Positions 1 through 6,899 are shown, numbered from the stretch's first letter. The stretch: DNA of 8,964 nucleotides from Wenzhouxiangella sp. (GCA_021767625.1 JAASTB010000070.1:1-8964); one strand, 5' to 3'. The notes: generated from the sequence alone by a model not told the origin. Numbers and translations: made by a program.

Positions 1-1
1 C

Positions 2-148
2 GCCCAGGCCCGTCGCAACATCGAAAACCTCACCCAGCGCGCCAACGTGCTGATTCGCGGAGAAGACGGCGAACGCCGGCAGATTTCCGACGAAGAGCGC
101 CAGCGCATGCTGCAGGAAGCCCGCGACTTCATCGACGAGTGGTGTTGA
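2..148 (+). CDS. C-terminal end of a small protein, DUF4124-like tail (partial)
   Basis: An open frame runs from the left edge to a TGA at 146-148 and encodes 48 residues; the start lies outside the window. The visible part is hydrophilic and probably helical. It opens with AQARRNIENL, has a short turn with VLIRGEDGERRQIS, and ends with a helix (DEERQRMLQEARDF) and a final Cys. This pattern (helix, a 'V.I...DG..R.L' hairpin, 'EER....A......C') resembles the C-terminal part of DUF4124 proteins, small envelope proteins of unknown function in gammaproteobacteria. The family assignment is from memory of that pattern and rests on a fragment only. The stop codon is followed six bases later by the G-rich repeat array. 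No function can be given. Confidence 0.6.
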   Translation, partial: AQARRNIENLTQRANVLIRGEDGERRQISDEERQRMLQEARDFIDEWC

Positions 149-154
149 ATATTC

Positions 155-229
155 GGGTTCCGGGTTCGGGGTTCCGGGTTCGGGGTTCCGGGGTTCGGGG
201 TTCCGGGGTTTGGGGTTCCGGGGTTTGGG
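155..229 (+). repeat. G-run array (GGGTTCC/GGGGTTC), potential G-quadruplexes
   Basis: Eleven runs of three or four G lie at 155-157, 162-164, 168-171, 176-178, 182-185, 190-193, 197-200, 205-208, 212-215, 220-223 and 227-229. They are separated by loops that alternate strictly between TTCC (4 nt) and TTC or TTT (3 nt). The unit is thus about 14-15 bases long and present about five times. Eleven G-runs with short loops are enough for two intramolecular G-quadruplexes on the plus strand. The array starts six bases after the upstream stop codon, so it would be transcribed as G-rich RNA in the 3' end of that gene's message. The repeat is plain in the sequence; folding and any role are inference. 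Confidence 0.85.
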
Positions 230-275
230 TGGTCCGTTGGAGTGTGGGGGCTGAAGTTCTGAACTAGGCTTCAGT

Positions 276-300
276 GTTCAGGTTTCAGGTTTCAGGCGGC
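276..300. repeat. Left arm of a 25-base perfect inverted repeat (GGTTTCAG block)
   Basis: This 25-base block contains two tandem GGTTTCA units and ends in GGCGGC. Its exact reverse complement is found at 504-528. The 203-base gap between the arms makes a stable cruciform less likely than simple repeated use of the same short module in both orientations. A related right-side copy, with mismatches, is at 655-680. No coding frame of credible composition crosses it. Confidence 0.8.
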
Positions 301-397
301 GCGGGACGGTTTGCGGGGCGGACGAGCCGCGAGAGGTTTGTGGCAACTGCCTGCTGATGAAGCCGCTCTGGCCTTCCGCCTTCACCCGCCATCCTAG

Positions 398-531
398 CCC
401 GGCGAAGCCGGCCCCCCAGATCCCCACGCGCTGCCGGAACCCCGAACCCGGAACCCGGAACCCCTCGCCCGAACGTGAACCTTCAGCCCCAAGGCGCCGA
501 AGAGCCGCCTGAAACCTGAAACCTGAACCCT
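398..531. repeat. Direct repeat, copy 1 (hairpin + C-run block + GAAACCTG block)
   Basis: This is the first of two similar copies. In order it has a short perfect hairpin CCGGCGAAGCCGG (399-411, 5-bp stem, GAA loop), a linker CCCCAGATCCCCACGCG, a C-run block with runs at 440-443, 447-449, 454-456, 461-464 and 468-470 separated by GAA/GGAA, a diverged linker, and a GAAACCTGAAACCTGAACCC block (511-530). The C-run block is the reverse complement of part of the G-run array: 21 bases at 436-456 match 155-175 exactly in inverted orientation. The block 504-528 is the inverted partner of 276-300. Confidence 0.8.
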
Positions 532-549
532 GCAACCTCCACACCCCAA

Positions 550-681
550 CCCGGCGAAGCCGGCCCCCAGATCCCCACGCGCCGCCGGAACCCCGAACCC
601 GGAACCCGGAACCCCTCGCCCGAACGCAAACCGTCAGCCCTGAACACCCAATGCGCCCCTGAAACCTGAAACCCGAACCCT
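550..681. repeat. Direct repeat, copy 2 (hairpin + C-run block + GAAACCTG block)
   Basis: This is the second copy of the module at 398-531, displaced by about 150-152 bases. The hairpin CCGGCGAAGCCGG recurs at 551-563 and the linker is nearly identical, with one C missing from the C-run after the hairpin. The block GGAACCCCGAACCCGGAACCC recurs at 587-607, and the Gs of its complement would allow a minus-strand quadruplex. The terminal block is GAAACCTGAAACCCGAACCC (661-680). The stretch between the C-run block and the GAAACCTG block has diverged most. The copy ends about 35 bases before the proS promoter-like site. Confidence 0.8.
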
Positions 682-693
682 TCCCCTCCCCCG

Positions 694-723
694 GTGCCAA
701 TCAGCGCGGCCGGCTGCTAAAAT
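694..723 (+). promoter_or_regulatory. Putative proS promoter with extended -10
   Basis: TAAAAT at 718-723 is preceded by TGC (715-717), giving an extended -10 element (TGNTAAAAT). A weak -35 candidate, GTGCCA (694-699), lies 18 bases upstream. Transcription would begin near 730, leaving a leader of about 30 bases. The site is in the right place for proS and is AT-rich against a GC-rich background. The -35 match is poor, so the extended -10 carries the call. Confidence 0.5.
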
Positions 724-761
724 CCGCCGTTTACCCATCCAAGCGCCAACGGCCCGTCCAA

Positions 762-2465
762 ATGAAAACCTCCCGCTTCCATCTCGTCACCCAGCGCGAA
801 GTCCCGGCCGACGCCGAGATCGTCAGCCACCAGCTGATGCTCAGAGCCGGCATGATCCGCAAGCTCACCTCCGGGATCTACGACTGGACGCCGCTGGGGC
901 TGAAGGTTCTGCGGAAGGTCGAGCAGGTCGTGCGCGAGGAAATGGACGCCGCCGGCGCCCTGGAAATGCTGATGCCGGCCATCCAGCCCGCGGAGCTATG
1001 GGAAGAGACCGGCCGCTGGGACGACTTCGGCCCGCTGCTGCTCAAGATCACCGACCGGGCCGGGCGCGAGTTCGCCTTCGGGCCGACCCACGAGGAAGTG
1101 ATCACCGAGTTCGCCCGCGCCGAACTTCGCTCCTACAAGCAGCTGCCGATCTGCTTCTACCAGATCCAGTCGAAGTTCCGCGACGAGATCCGCCCGCGCT
1201 TCGGCGTGATGCGCGCGCGCGAGTTCCTGATGAAGGACGGCTACTCCTTCCATATCGACGACGAGAGCCTGGCCGAGTATTACCAGGTGATGTTCGACAC
1301 CTACTCGCGGATCTTCGAGCGCCTGGAACTGAAGTTCAAGCCGGTCAAGGCCGACTCCGGGGCCATCGGCGGCGCGGTCAGCCACGAGTTCCACGTGCTG
1401 GCCGACTCCGGCGAGGACGCCATTGCGCACGTACCCGGCGGCCGCTATGCCGCCAACGTCGAACTCGCCGAGGCCGTGGCCGTGGGCGAGCGTGGAGAAC
1501 CGACCGAGGACATGCGCCTGGTCGACACGCCCGACGCCAAGACGATCGCGGAACTGGTCGAGCAGTTCGACCTGCCCGTCGACAAGACCGTCAAGACCCT
1601 CGTGGTCGAGGCCAGTGACGACTGCGATGCGGACTTCGTTGCCCTGCTGGTGCGCGGCGATCACGAACTCAACGACGTCAAGGCCGAGAAGCACCCCTGG
1701 GTGGCCGCGCCCCTGCGCATGGCCACCGAAGCGGAGATCCGCGAGGCCATCGGCGCCGGCCCCGGCAGCCTGGGGCCGGTCGAGCTGCCGATTCCCTGCG
1801 TGATCGACCGCCAGGTCGCCGTCATGAGCGACTTCGGCGCCGGCGCCAACGTCGACGACAAGCACTACTTCGGAATCAACTGGGGTCGCGACGTCGACTT
1901 GCCCGACGTCGCCGACTTGCGCAACGTCCTGGCCGGCGACCCCAGCCCGGAAGGCGACGGCAAGCTCGAGATCATCCGCGGCATCGAGGTGGGCCACATT
2001 TTCCAGCTCGGCCGCAAGTACTCCGAATCGATGAACGCCGTGGTCATGGACGAGGGCGGTCGCGGCGTGCACCCGACGATGGGCTGCTACGGCATCGGGG
2101 TGTCGCGCATCGTCGCCGCGGCCATCGAACAGAACCACGACGACGCGGGCATCATCTGGCCCGAACCGATGGCGCCGTTCAAGGTCGCCATCCTGCCGAT
2201 CAACGGGCACAAGTCGCACCGCACGCGCGAACAGGCCGAGAAGTTCTACGAGGAACTCACCAGCGCCGGCGTGGAAGTGCTGATGGACGACCGTCCGCTC
2301 AGGCCGGGCGTGATGTTCGCCGACGCCGAGCTGATCGGCATCCCGCACCAGCTGGTCGTCGGCGATCGCGGTCTCGACAAGGGCATCGTCGAATACCGCC
2401 GGCGCGGCGGCGAGAACGAAGAGATTCCGCTCGAAGAAGTCTTGTCACGACTCACGAACGGCTGA
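762..2465 (+). CDS. proS: Prolyl-tRNA synthetase (bacterial type, with editing domain)
   Basis: ProRS charges tRNA-Pro with proline in the cytoplasm using ATP. The 567 residues align by eye over the full length with the bacterial (E. coli-like, ~572 aa) form. The class II core includes the motif 1 region with MPAIQPAELWEETGRW (71-86), GPTHEEVI (107-114) and the motif 2 region FRDEIRPRFGVMRAREFLMKD (139-159). An inserted INS editing domain (about 224-405) carries LPVDKTVKTL (271-280), where the lysine used for clearing Ala-tRNA-Pro is expected (probably Lys278), and GDHELNDVKAEK. Motif 3 is GCYGIGVSRIVAAAIEQ (441-457). The anticodon-binding domain covers about residue 470 to the end, with DDRPLRPGVMFADAELIGIP. 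The N-terminus starts where E. coli ProRS does (TSRFHLVTQREVPADAE), which supports this ATG. No Shine-Dalgarno sequence precedes it. It converges on the mscS gene with a 12-base gap. Confidence 0.97.
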   Translation: MKTSRFHLVTQREVPADAEIVSHQLMLRAGMIRKLTSGIYDWTPLGLKVLRKVEQVVREEMDAAGALEMLMPAIQPAELWEETGRWDDFGPLLLKITDRAGREFAFGPTHEEVITEFARAELRSYKQLPICFYQIQSKFRDEIRPRFGVMRAREFLMKDGYSFHIDDESLAEYYQVMFDTYSRIFERLELKFKPVKADSGAIGGAVSHEFHVLADSGEDAIAHVPGGRYAANVELAEAVAVGERGEPTEDMRLVDTPDAKTIAELVEQFDLPVDKTVKTLVVEASDDCDADFVALLVRGDHELNDVKAEKHPWVAAPLRMATEAEIREAIGAGPGSLGPVELPIPCVIDRQVAVMSDFGAGANVDDKHYFGINWGRDVDLPDVADLRNVLAGDPSPEGDGKLEIIRGIEVGHIFQLGRKYSESMNAVVMDEGGRGVHPTMGCYGIGVSRIVAAAIEQNHDDAGIIWPEPMAPFKVAILPINGHKSHRTREQAEKFYEELTSAGVEVLMDDRPLRPGVMFADAELIGIPHQLVVGDRGLDKGIVEYRRRGGENEEIPLEEVLSRLTNG

Positions 2466-2477
2466 GAGCGTCGGCAA

Positions 2478-3749
2478 TCAGCCGGGCTCCCCGCCACGCT
2501 CTTCCAGCCGAACCACGCCGGCATCCCGCACCCAGATATCGCGCTGCGGGAAGGGAATTTCGATGCCGGCTTCGTTGAGACCCTTGTAGATGGCCATGTA
2601 GAGCTCGTGGCTGACCAGGCCGCGCTGGGCCGGCTGGGCCACCCAGCACAGCAGCTCGAAATCCAGGCTGGAATCGCCGAAGCCGCGCATCCGGACCCGC
2701 GGCGTAGGCTCCTTGCACACCGTGTCGTGTTCACTCGCGATCTTCTCGAGCAGCTCGCAGACGGCATCCACGTCGCTGCCGTAGGCGACCCCGACCTTGA
2801 TGCGGATGCGGAATCGCTCCCACTTGCCGCCCGATTCGTTGTAGATCTGCGAGTTGGCCATCATCGAGTTGGGCACGGTGATCTCGACATCGTCGCGCGT
2901 GAGGATGCGCGTCGAGCGGATGCCGACCTTGGTGATCTCGCCGCGTTCGCCGGTGTCGAGTACCACGTAGTCGCCCAGCTTGTAGGGCGCGTCGGCGATG
3001 ATGAAAAAGCCGGCGAACAGGTTGGCCAGGGTGTCGCGCGCGGCAAAACCCACCGCAATGCCGATCACGCCGGCCGATGCCAGCCAGGCGGTCGGATCGA
3101 TGTTCCAAACCATCAGCAGGGCGTAGGCACCCGCGCCGATAACCAGCACCGTCATGATCAGATCGAACAGCGGCATGGTGCGCTCCTCGACGATCGCGAA
3201 GCGCTCGCGCAGGGCGCCCAGGATCTCCAGCCCGACGTGCCCGGCCTTGAGCGCCGAGGTCATCAGGCGCAGCACCAGCAGGGTCAGCGCGACCCGGATC
3301 AGGATCTTCTCGGCGGTGTCGCCGAGCTGCAGGACCTGGATTGCCAGGACGACGGCCAGGTAGGAAACGATCAGGGCGGCGACGTTGGCGCCGATGCGCA
3401 GCAGTTTCTCGTCCAGGGCGTTGCGCGTGCGCGAGGTGAGCTTGTGCCCCCAGAAAAGGACGAAACCGCGCCCCAGCAGCGCCAGCCCGATGCCCACCAG
3501 GGCCACCACGAGGGCCAGAACGGGCGGATAGGTCGCCAGGAATTCCCAGGTCGTCTCGAGCTGGGGCGGAAGCCAGGCCGGCGCCTCGCCGCTTCCGAGG
3601 GGATCTGCGAGCGGCAGGCCGCCGTCGGCCGCGCCGATCTCGGTGGCCTGGCCGGCTTGAGCCGAGGCGGGGGCTTCGGCGGCGGCGCCGCCTTCACCGG
3701 TCGTCGACTCGCTGGCGTTGTTACTCTCCTGGCTGCTGGCGTCCTGCAT
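2478..3749 (-). CDS. MscS-family mechanosensitive ion channel
   Basis: This is an inner-membrane small-conductance mechanosensitive channel that would release solutes on osmotic downshock. The 423 residues begin with about 60 hydrophilic, low-complexity residues rich in Ala, Gly, Glu and Ser. Hydrophobic segments follow near 76-100, 120-141, 148-165 and 194-216. The pore-lining helix, rich in Gly and Ala, is at about 222-252 (SAGVIGIAVGFAARDTLANL), then comes the family's beta domain (ADAPYKLGDYVVLDTGERGEI, ITVPNSMMANSQIYN) and the cytoplasmic alpha/beta domain to about 408. Five transmembrane segments make it longer than E. coli MscS (286 aa, three segments) and more like YnaI/YbdG-type relatives. 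The ATG is preceded on the minus strand by GGGAGGAGCG, a good ribosome-binding site. Family membership is secure; which paralogue it is, and its gating, cannot be read from the sequence. Confidence 0.93.
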   Translation of the reverse strand: MQDASSQESNNASESTTGEGGAAAEAPASAQAGQATEIGAADGGLPLADPLGSGEAPAWLPPQLETTWEFLATYPPVLALVVALVGIGLALLGRGFVLFWGHKLTSRTRNALDEKLLRIGANVAALIVSYLAVVLAIQVLQLGDTAEKILIRVALTLLVLRLMTSALKAGHVGLEILGALRERFAIVEERTMPLFDLIMTVLVIGAGAYALLMVWNIDPTAWLASAGVIGIAVGFAARDTLANLFAGFFIIADAPYKLGDYVVLDTGERGEITKVGIRSTRILTRDDVEITVPNSMMANSQIYNESGGKWERFRIRIKVGVAYGSDVDAVCELLEKIASEHDTVCKEPTPRVRMRGFGDSSLDFELLCWVAQPAQRGLVSHELYMAIYKGLNEAGIEIPFPQRDIWVRDAGVVRLEERGGEPG

Positions 3750-3791
3750 CGCTCCTCCCTCTCTCGTTCAGGGCGCGCCAACCGGGGCACC

Positions 3792-3811
3792 CGGGCATTC
3801 TCGGGCATTCT
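3792..3811. repeat. Perfect 10-base tandem repeat beside the mscS promoter region
   Basis: CGGGCATTCT occurs twice back to back (3792-3801 and 3802-3811); on the minus strand it reads AGAATGCCCG twice. It lies 43 bases upstream of the mscS start and overlaps the putative minus-strand -10. It could be an operator for mscS or a chance duplication; nothing in the sequence decides. Confidence 0.6.
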
Positions 3812-3814
3812 ATA
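3807..3814 (-). promoter_or_regulatory. Putative -10 region for the mscS gene
   Basis: The minus strand reads TATAGAAT here (plus strand ATTCTATA), with TAGAAT or TATAGA as the possible -10 hexamer, in an otherwise GC-rich stretch 58-65 bases upstream of the mscS ATG. I see no convincing -35 at the normal distance, so this is a weak call. Confidence 0.3.
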
Positions 3815-3876
3815 CCCTCGCCCGTGGAGTTCTCGCCTTTGCCGCCGCCGGGCGGCTGTCGAGGCGGCACAAAGCA

Positions 3877-3906
3877 TTGCGCGCGACCGACGAGCTCCGC
3901 TATAAT
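3877..3906 (+). promoter_or_regulatory. rpsB-tsf promoter (consensus -10, GC-rich discriminator)
   Basis: A perfect TATAAT is at 3901-3906 and a partial -35, TTGCGC, at 3877-3882, with an 18-base spacer. The -10 is followed by TGACGGG, a GC-rich discriminator of the kind linked with stringent (ppGpp/DksA) control of ribosomal genes. Transcription would begin near 3913, giving a leader of about 200 bases before rpsB. A consensus -10 in DNA this GC-rich, in front of a ribosomal protein gene, makes the call fairly safe. The stringent control is inferred from family behaviour. Confidence 0.75.
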
Positions 3907-3912
3907 TGACGG

Positions 3913-4113
3913 GATTTGCCTGGCCGACCCGGGCAAAGAACCAAAAAACACACGCTGGTCGACACATGCGACGGGGTTGTCCCGGCCTTCGGGCCCGAGG
4001 ATCGCCGCATGGGATCAGCGGAGGCTTAAACCCCGGACAATTCGCGATCCGCCGAACTGACCCGAAGGAAGACTGCGGGCGGTCGCCTTGTCCATACAAA
4101 ATGGAGTATTGAC
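3913..4113 (+). promoter_or_regulatory. Structured rpsB mRNA leader, likely S2 autoregulation site
   Basis: The ~200-base leader holds several complementary segments. There is a 9-bp hairpin at the very 5' end (3915-3923 with 3929-3937, one G-U pair, 5-base loop), followed by an A-rich single-stranded stretch CCAAAAAACAC. Next is a GGCC-TTCG-GGCC tetraloop hairpin (3984-3995). GCGGA (4018-4022) can pair with TCCGC (4048-4052). GGACAA (4035-4040) can pair with TTGTCC (4088-4093), which competes with AAGG (4065-4068) pairing with CCTT (4086-4089) in a stem that also contains GAC/GTC (4071-4073 with 4082-4084). The ribosome-binding site is GGAG (4103-4106), 7 bases before the ATG and only 9 bases after the last pairing segment. 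In gammaproteobacteria the rpsB leader is known to bind S2 and repress its own translation. That this leader does the same is inference; no covariation was checked. Confidence 0.55.
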
Positions 4114-5175
<1,062 letters not shown>

Positions 5176-5176
5176 T

Positions 5177-5200
5177 CGAACCCGATTAGCCGAACCCGAT
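5177..5200. repeat. Short direct repeat in the rpsB-tsf gap
   Basis: CGAACCCGAT occurs at 5177-5186 and again at 5191-5200, separated by TAGC, right after the rpsB stop. The 48-base gap shows no terminator-like hairpin, so rpsB and tsf are most simply cotranscribed. The repeat lies just before the tsf ribosome-binding site AAGGAG (5205-5210). Confidence 0.6.
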
Positions 5201-5223
5201 TTGCAAGGAGCTTTGAGAAAGAA

Positions 5224-6093
5224 ATGAGTATTTCCGCATCACAAGTCAAGGAACTGCGCGAGCGCACCGGCGCCGGCATGATGGAGTGCAAGAAGGCGCT
5301 GGTCGAGACCGACGGCGACATGGATGCCGCCATCGAGCAGCTGCGCAAGAGCGGCCTGGCCAAGGCCGACAAGAAGTCCGATCGCGTGGCCGCCGAAGGC
5401 GCGGTGGTCATGGCCGAGTCCGGCGACAGCGCCGTCCTGGTCGAGATCAACTGCGAGACCGACTTCGTCGCCAAGGACGACAACTTCCGCAGCTTTGCCG
5501 ACGAAGTCGCCGGCCTGGCCCTGACGGTCGATGACGTCGACGCACTCAATGAAGCCACCACCGAAGGCGGCCAGACCGTCGCGGAAGCGGCCAAGCAGCT
5601 CATCGCCAAGCTGGGCGAGAACATGCAGGTGCGCCGCATGGCCAAGCTCTCGGCCGAAGGCGGCACGATGGGCGGCTACATCCACGGCGGCCGCATCGGC
5701 GTGCTGGTGGCCCTGGAAGGCGGCGACGAAGAACTGGCCCGCGACCTGGCCATGCACATCGCAGCGCTCAACCCGGCCTACCGCGACGTCGAGGACGTGC
5801 CGTCGGACGTGATCGACAGCGAAAAGCAGATCCTGGTCGCCCAGGCCGAGGACAGCGGCAAGCCGCCCGAGATCATCGAGAAGATGGTCACCGGCCGCCT
5901 CAACAAGCGCCTGGCCGAGATCACGCTGACCGGCCAGCCCTTCGTCAAGGACAGCGACCAGACCGTGGGCAAGCTGCTCAAGAGCAAGGGCGCTTCCATC
6001 AAGGGCTTCGTCCGCCTCGAGGTGGGTGAAGGCATCGAGAAGGAAGAAGCCGATTTCGCTGCCGAAGTCATGCAGCAAGCGAAGGGCGGCTGA
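5224..6093 (+). CDS. tsf: Elongation factor Ts
   Basis: EF-Ts is the cytoplasmic nucleotide exchange factor that releases GDP from EF-Tu during translation elongation. The 289 residues are close to the usual length (E. coli 283). The N-terminal domain carries the family signature LRERTGAGMMECKKAL (11-26). The core has VEINCETDFVAKDDNF, with Thr79-Asp80-Phe81-Val82 at the same numbers as the E. coli residues that insert into EF-Tu and displace magnesium. The stretch GGYIHGGRIGVLVAL and the C-terminal module (PFVKDSDQTVGKLLKS) complete it. AAGGAG at 5205-5210 is the only good ribosome-binding site but is 13 bases from the ATG, longer than usual. The start is nevertheless fixed by the conserved N-terminus (SISASQVKELRERTGAG). 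It follows rpsB, as in most bacteria, and probably shares its promoter. Confidence 0.97.
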   Translation: MSISASQVKELRERTGAGMMECKKALVETDGDMDAAIEQLRKSGLAKADKKSDRVAAEGAVVMAESGDSAVLVEINCETDFVAKDDNFRSFADEVAGLALTVDDVDALNEATTEGGQTVAEAAKQLIAKLGENMQVRRMAKLSAEGGTMGGYIHGGRIGVLVALEGGDEELARDLAMHIAALNPAYRDVEDVPSDVIDSEKQILVAQAEDSGKPPEIIEKMVTGRLNKRLAEITLTGQPFVKDSDQTVGKLLKSKGASIKGFVRLEVGEGIEKEEADFAAEVMQQAKGG

Positions 6094-6143
6094 AGACACG
6101 ATCGTCGTAATCGGGCAAACCGGGCAGGGAGAGACTGCTGAAC

Positions 6144-6860
6144 ATGAACGAGACCACCCACTACCGACGGGTTCTGCTCAAGCTCAGCGGTGAGGCCCTG
6201 CTCGGCGAGCTCGATTACGGCATCGACCCCAAGATTTCCTCGCGCATCGCGCGCGAGGTGGCCGATGTCGTCGCCAGCGGCGTGCAGATCGGCATCGTCA
6301 TCGGCGGCGGCAACATCTTCCGCGGCAAGGGCCTGGCGGCATCGGGCATCGATCGCATCACCGGCGACCACATGGGCATGCTGGCCACGGTCATGAACGC
6401 GCTGGCGCTGCAGGATGCGTTGGAAAAGGCCGGCGTGACCACCCGCGTGATGTCGGCGGTTTCCGTTCGCGACGTCTGCGAGGACTACATCCGCCGCCGC
6501 GCCGTTCGCCATCTCGAGAAGGGCCGTGCGGTCATCTTCGCCGCCGGCACCGGCAACCCCTTCTTCACCACCGACACGGCGGCCAGCCTGCGCGCCATCG
6601 AAGTCGGCGCCGACGTGATGATCAAGGCCACCAAGGTCGACGGCATCTATTCGGCCGACCCGGTCACCGACGCCGAAGCAACCCGCTACAGCCGCATCAG
6701 CTATGATGAGGTCATCGAGCGCAAGCTCCAGGTCATGGATACCAACGCCATCGTGCTTTGCCGTGACCAGTCCATGCCGATCCGCATCGTCAACCTCAAC
6801 CGCCCGGGCGAACTGGGCCGGGTCATACGGGGCGAGGAAGTCGGTACGCTGGTGAGCTGA
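6144..6860 (+). CDS. pyrH: UMP kinase (uridylate kinase, amino acid kinase family)
   Basis: PyrH phosphorylates UMP to UDP with ATP. It is a hexameric enzyme of the amino acid kinase fold, regulated by GTP and UTP in gammaproteobacteria. The 238 residues match the family length (E. coli 241). Visible motifs are RRVLLKLSGEALLG (8-21, phosphate binding), IGIVIGGGNIFRG (49-61), ITGDHMGMLATVMNALAL (72-89, with Asp75 where the UMP-contacting Asp is expected), AAGTGNPFFTTDTAA (133-147) and IKATKVDGIYSADP (160-173). The ribosome-binding site GGGAG (6127-6131) lies 12 bases from the ATG, rather far. The gap from tsf is 50 bases with no terminator, so it is likely cotranscribed with rpsB-tsf. Confidence 0.97.
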   Translation: MNETTHYRRVLLKLSGEALLGELDYGIDPKISSRIAREVADVVASGVQIGIVIGGGNIFRGKGLAASGIDRITGDHMGMLATVMNALALQDALEKAGVTTRVMSAVSVRDVCEDYIRRRAVRHLEKGRAVIFAAGTGNPFFTTDTAASLRAIEVGADVMIKATKVDGIYSADPVTDAEATRYSRISYDEVIERKLQVMDTNAIVLCRDQSMPIRIVNLNRPGELGRVIRGEEVGTLVS

Positions 6861-6864
6861 TCAA

Positions 6865-6887
6865 TCCGGCGGGGGCTACAAGCCGGA
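6865..6887 (+). other. Stem-loop just after pyrH
   Basis: TCCGGC (6865-6870) and GCCGGA (6882-6887) can form a perfect 6-bp stem with an 11-base loop, four bases after the pyrH stop. It is followed by CCCTTGACC and not by a T-tract, so it does not look like an intrinsic terminator. It could stabilise the upstream message's 3' end or be incidental. Confidence 0.35.
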
Positions 6888-6899
6888 CCCTTGACCACT

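Larger units (their letters stand above)
149..761. other. Repeat-filled intergenic region before proS
   Basis: This 613-base stretch carries no credible gene. It contains the G-run array (155-229), the GGTTTCAG block (276-300), an unexplained 97-base spacer (301-397), two hairpin/C-run/GAAACCTG repeats (398-531 and 550-681) and the proS promoter-like site (694-723). I saw no T-tract terminator, tRNA, attachment site or insertion sequence end in it. Confidence 0.75.
3750..4113. other. Divergent intergenic region mscS / rpsB
   Basis: This 364-base gap has no credible gene. From left to right it holds the mscS ribosome-binding site (minus strand, about 3751-3757), a 10-base tandem repeat and possible minus-strand -10 (3792-3814), a GC-rich stretch with no recognised feature (3815-3876), the rpsB promoter (3877-3906) and the rpsB leader (3913-4113). 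Short open frames crossing it have no recognisable domain and overlap the promoter, so they are not called. Confidence 0.7.

Noticed and set aside
398..681. Possible CRISPR array or tandem repeat locus
   Set aside because: There are only two copies of a ~132-base unit, with low-complexity content and no uniform 25-40 base repeats alternating with unique spacers.
278..700. 140-codon open frame on the minus strand across the repeat region
   Set aside because: Its translation is Gly/Arg/Ser/Phe repeats (GSGFRFQ, GFRVPGSGFR) produced by the GGTTCC/GGTTTCAG repeats. There is no domain and no ribosome-binding site.
996..2348. 450-codon open frame antisense to proS
   Set aside because: Its His/Asp/Val/Gly-rich composition is the usual mirror of high-GC codon use in the true gene. 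proS is fully supported by family motifs.
2607..3905. 432-codon open frame antisense to mscS
   Set aside because: It is a Gln/Arg/Asp/Gly-rich shadow of the channel gene. It has no domain and runs into the rpsB promoter.
3915..3950. Hairpin followed by an A-run as an intrinsic terminator
   Set aside because: On the plus strand the hairpin is followed by A, not T. On the minus strand the T-run comes before the hairpin. It sits at the start of the rpsB transcript and fits a leader structure better.
5176..5223. Attenuator between rpsB and tsf, as known in E. coli
   Set aside because: I found no stable hairpin or T-tract in the 48-base gap, only a short direct repeat.
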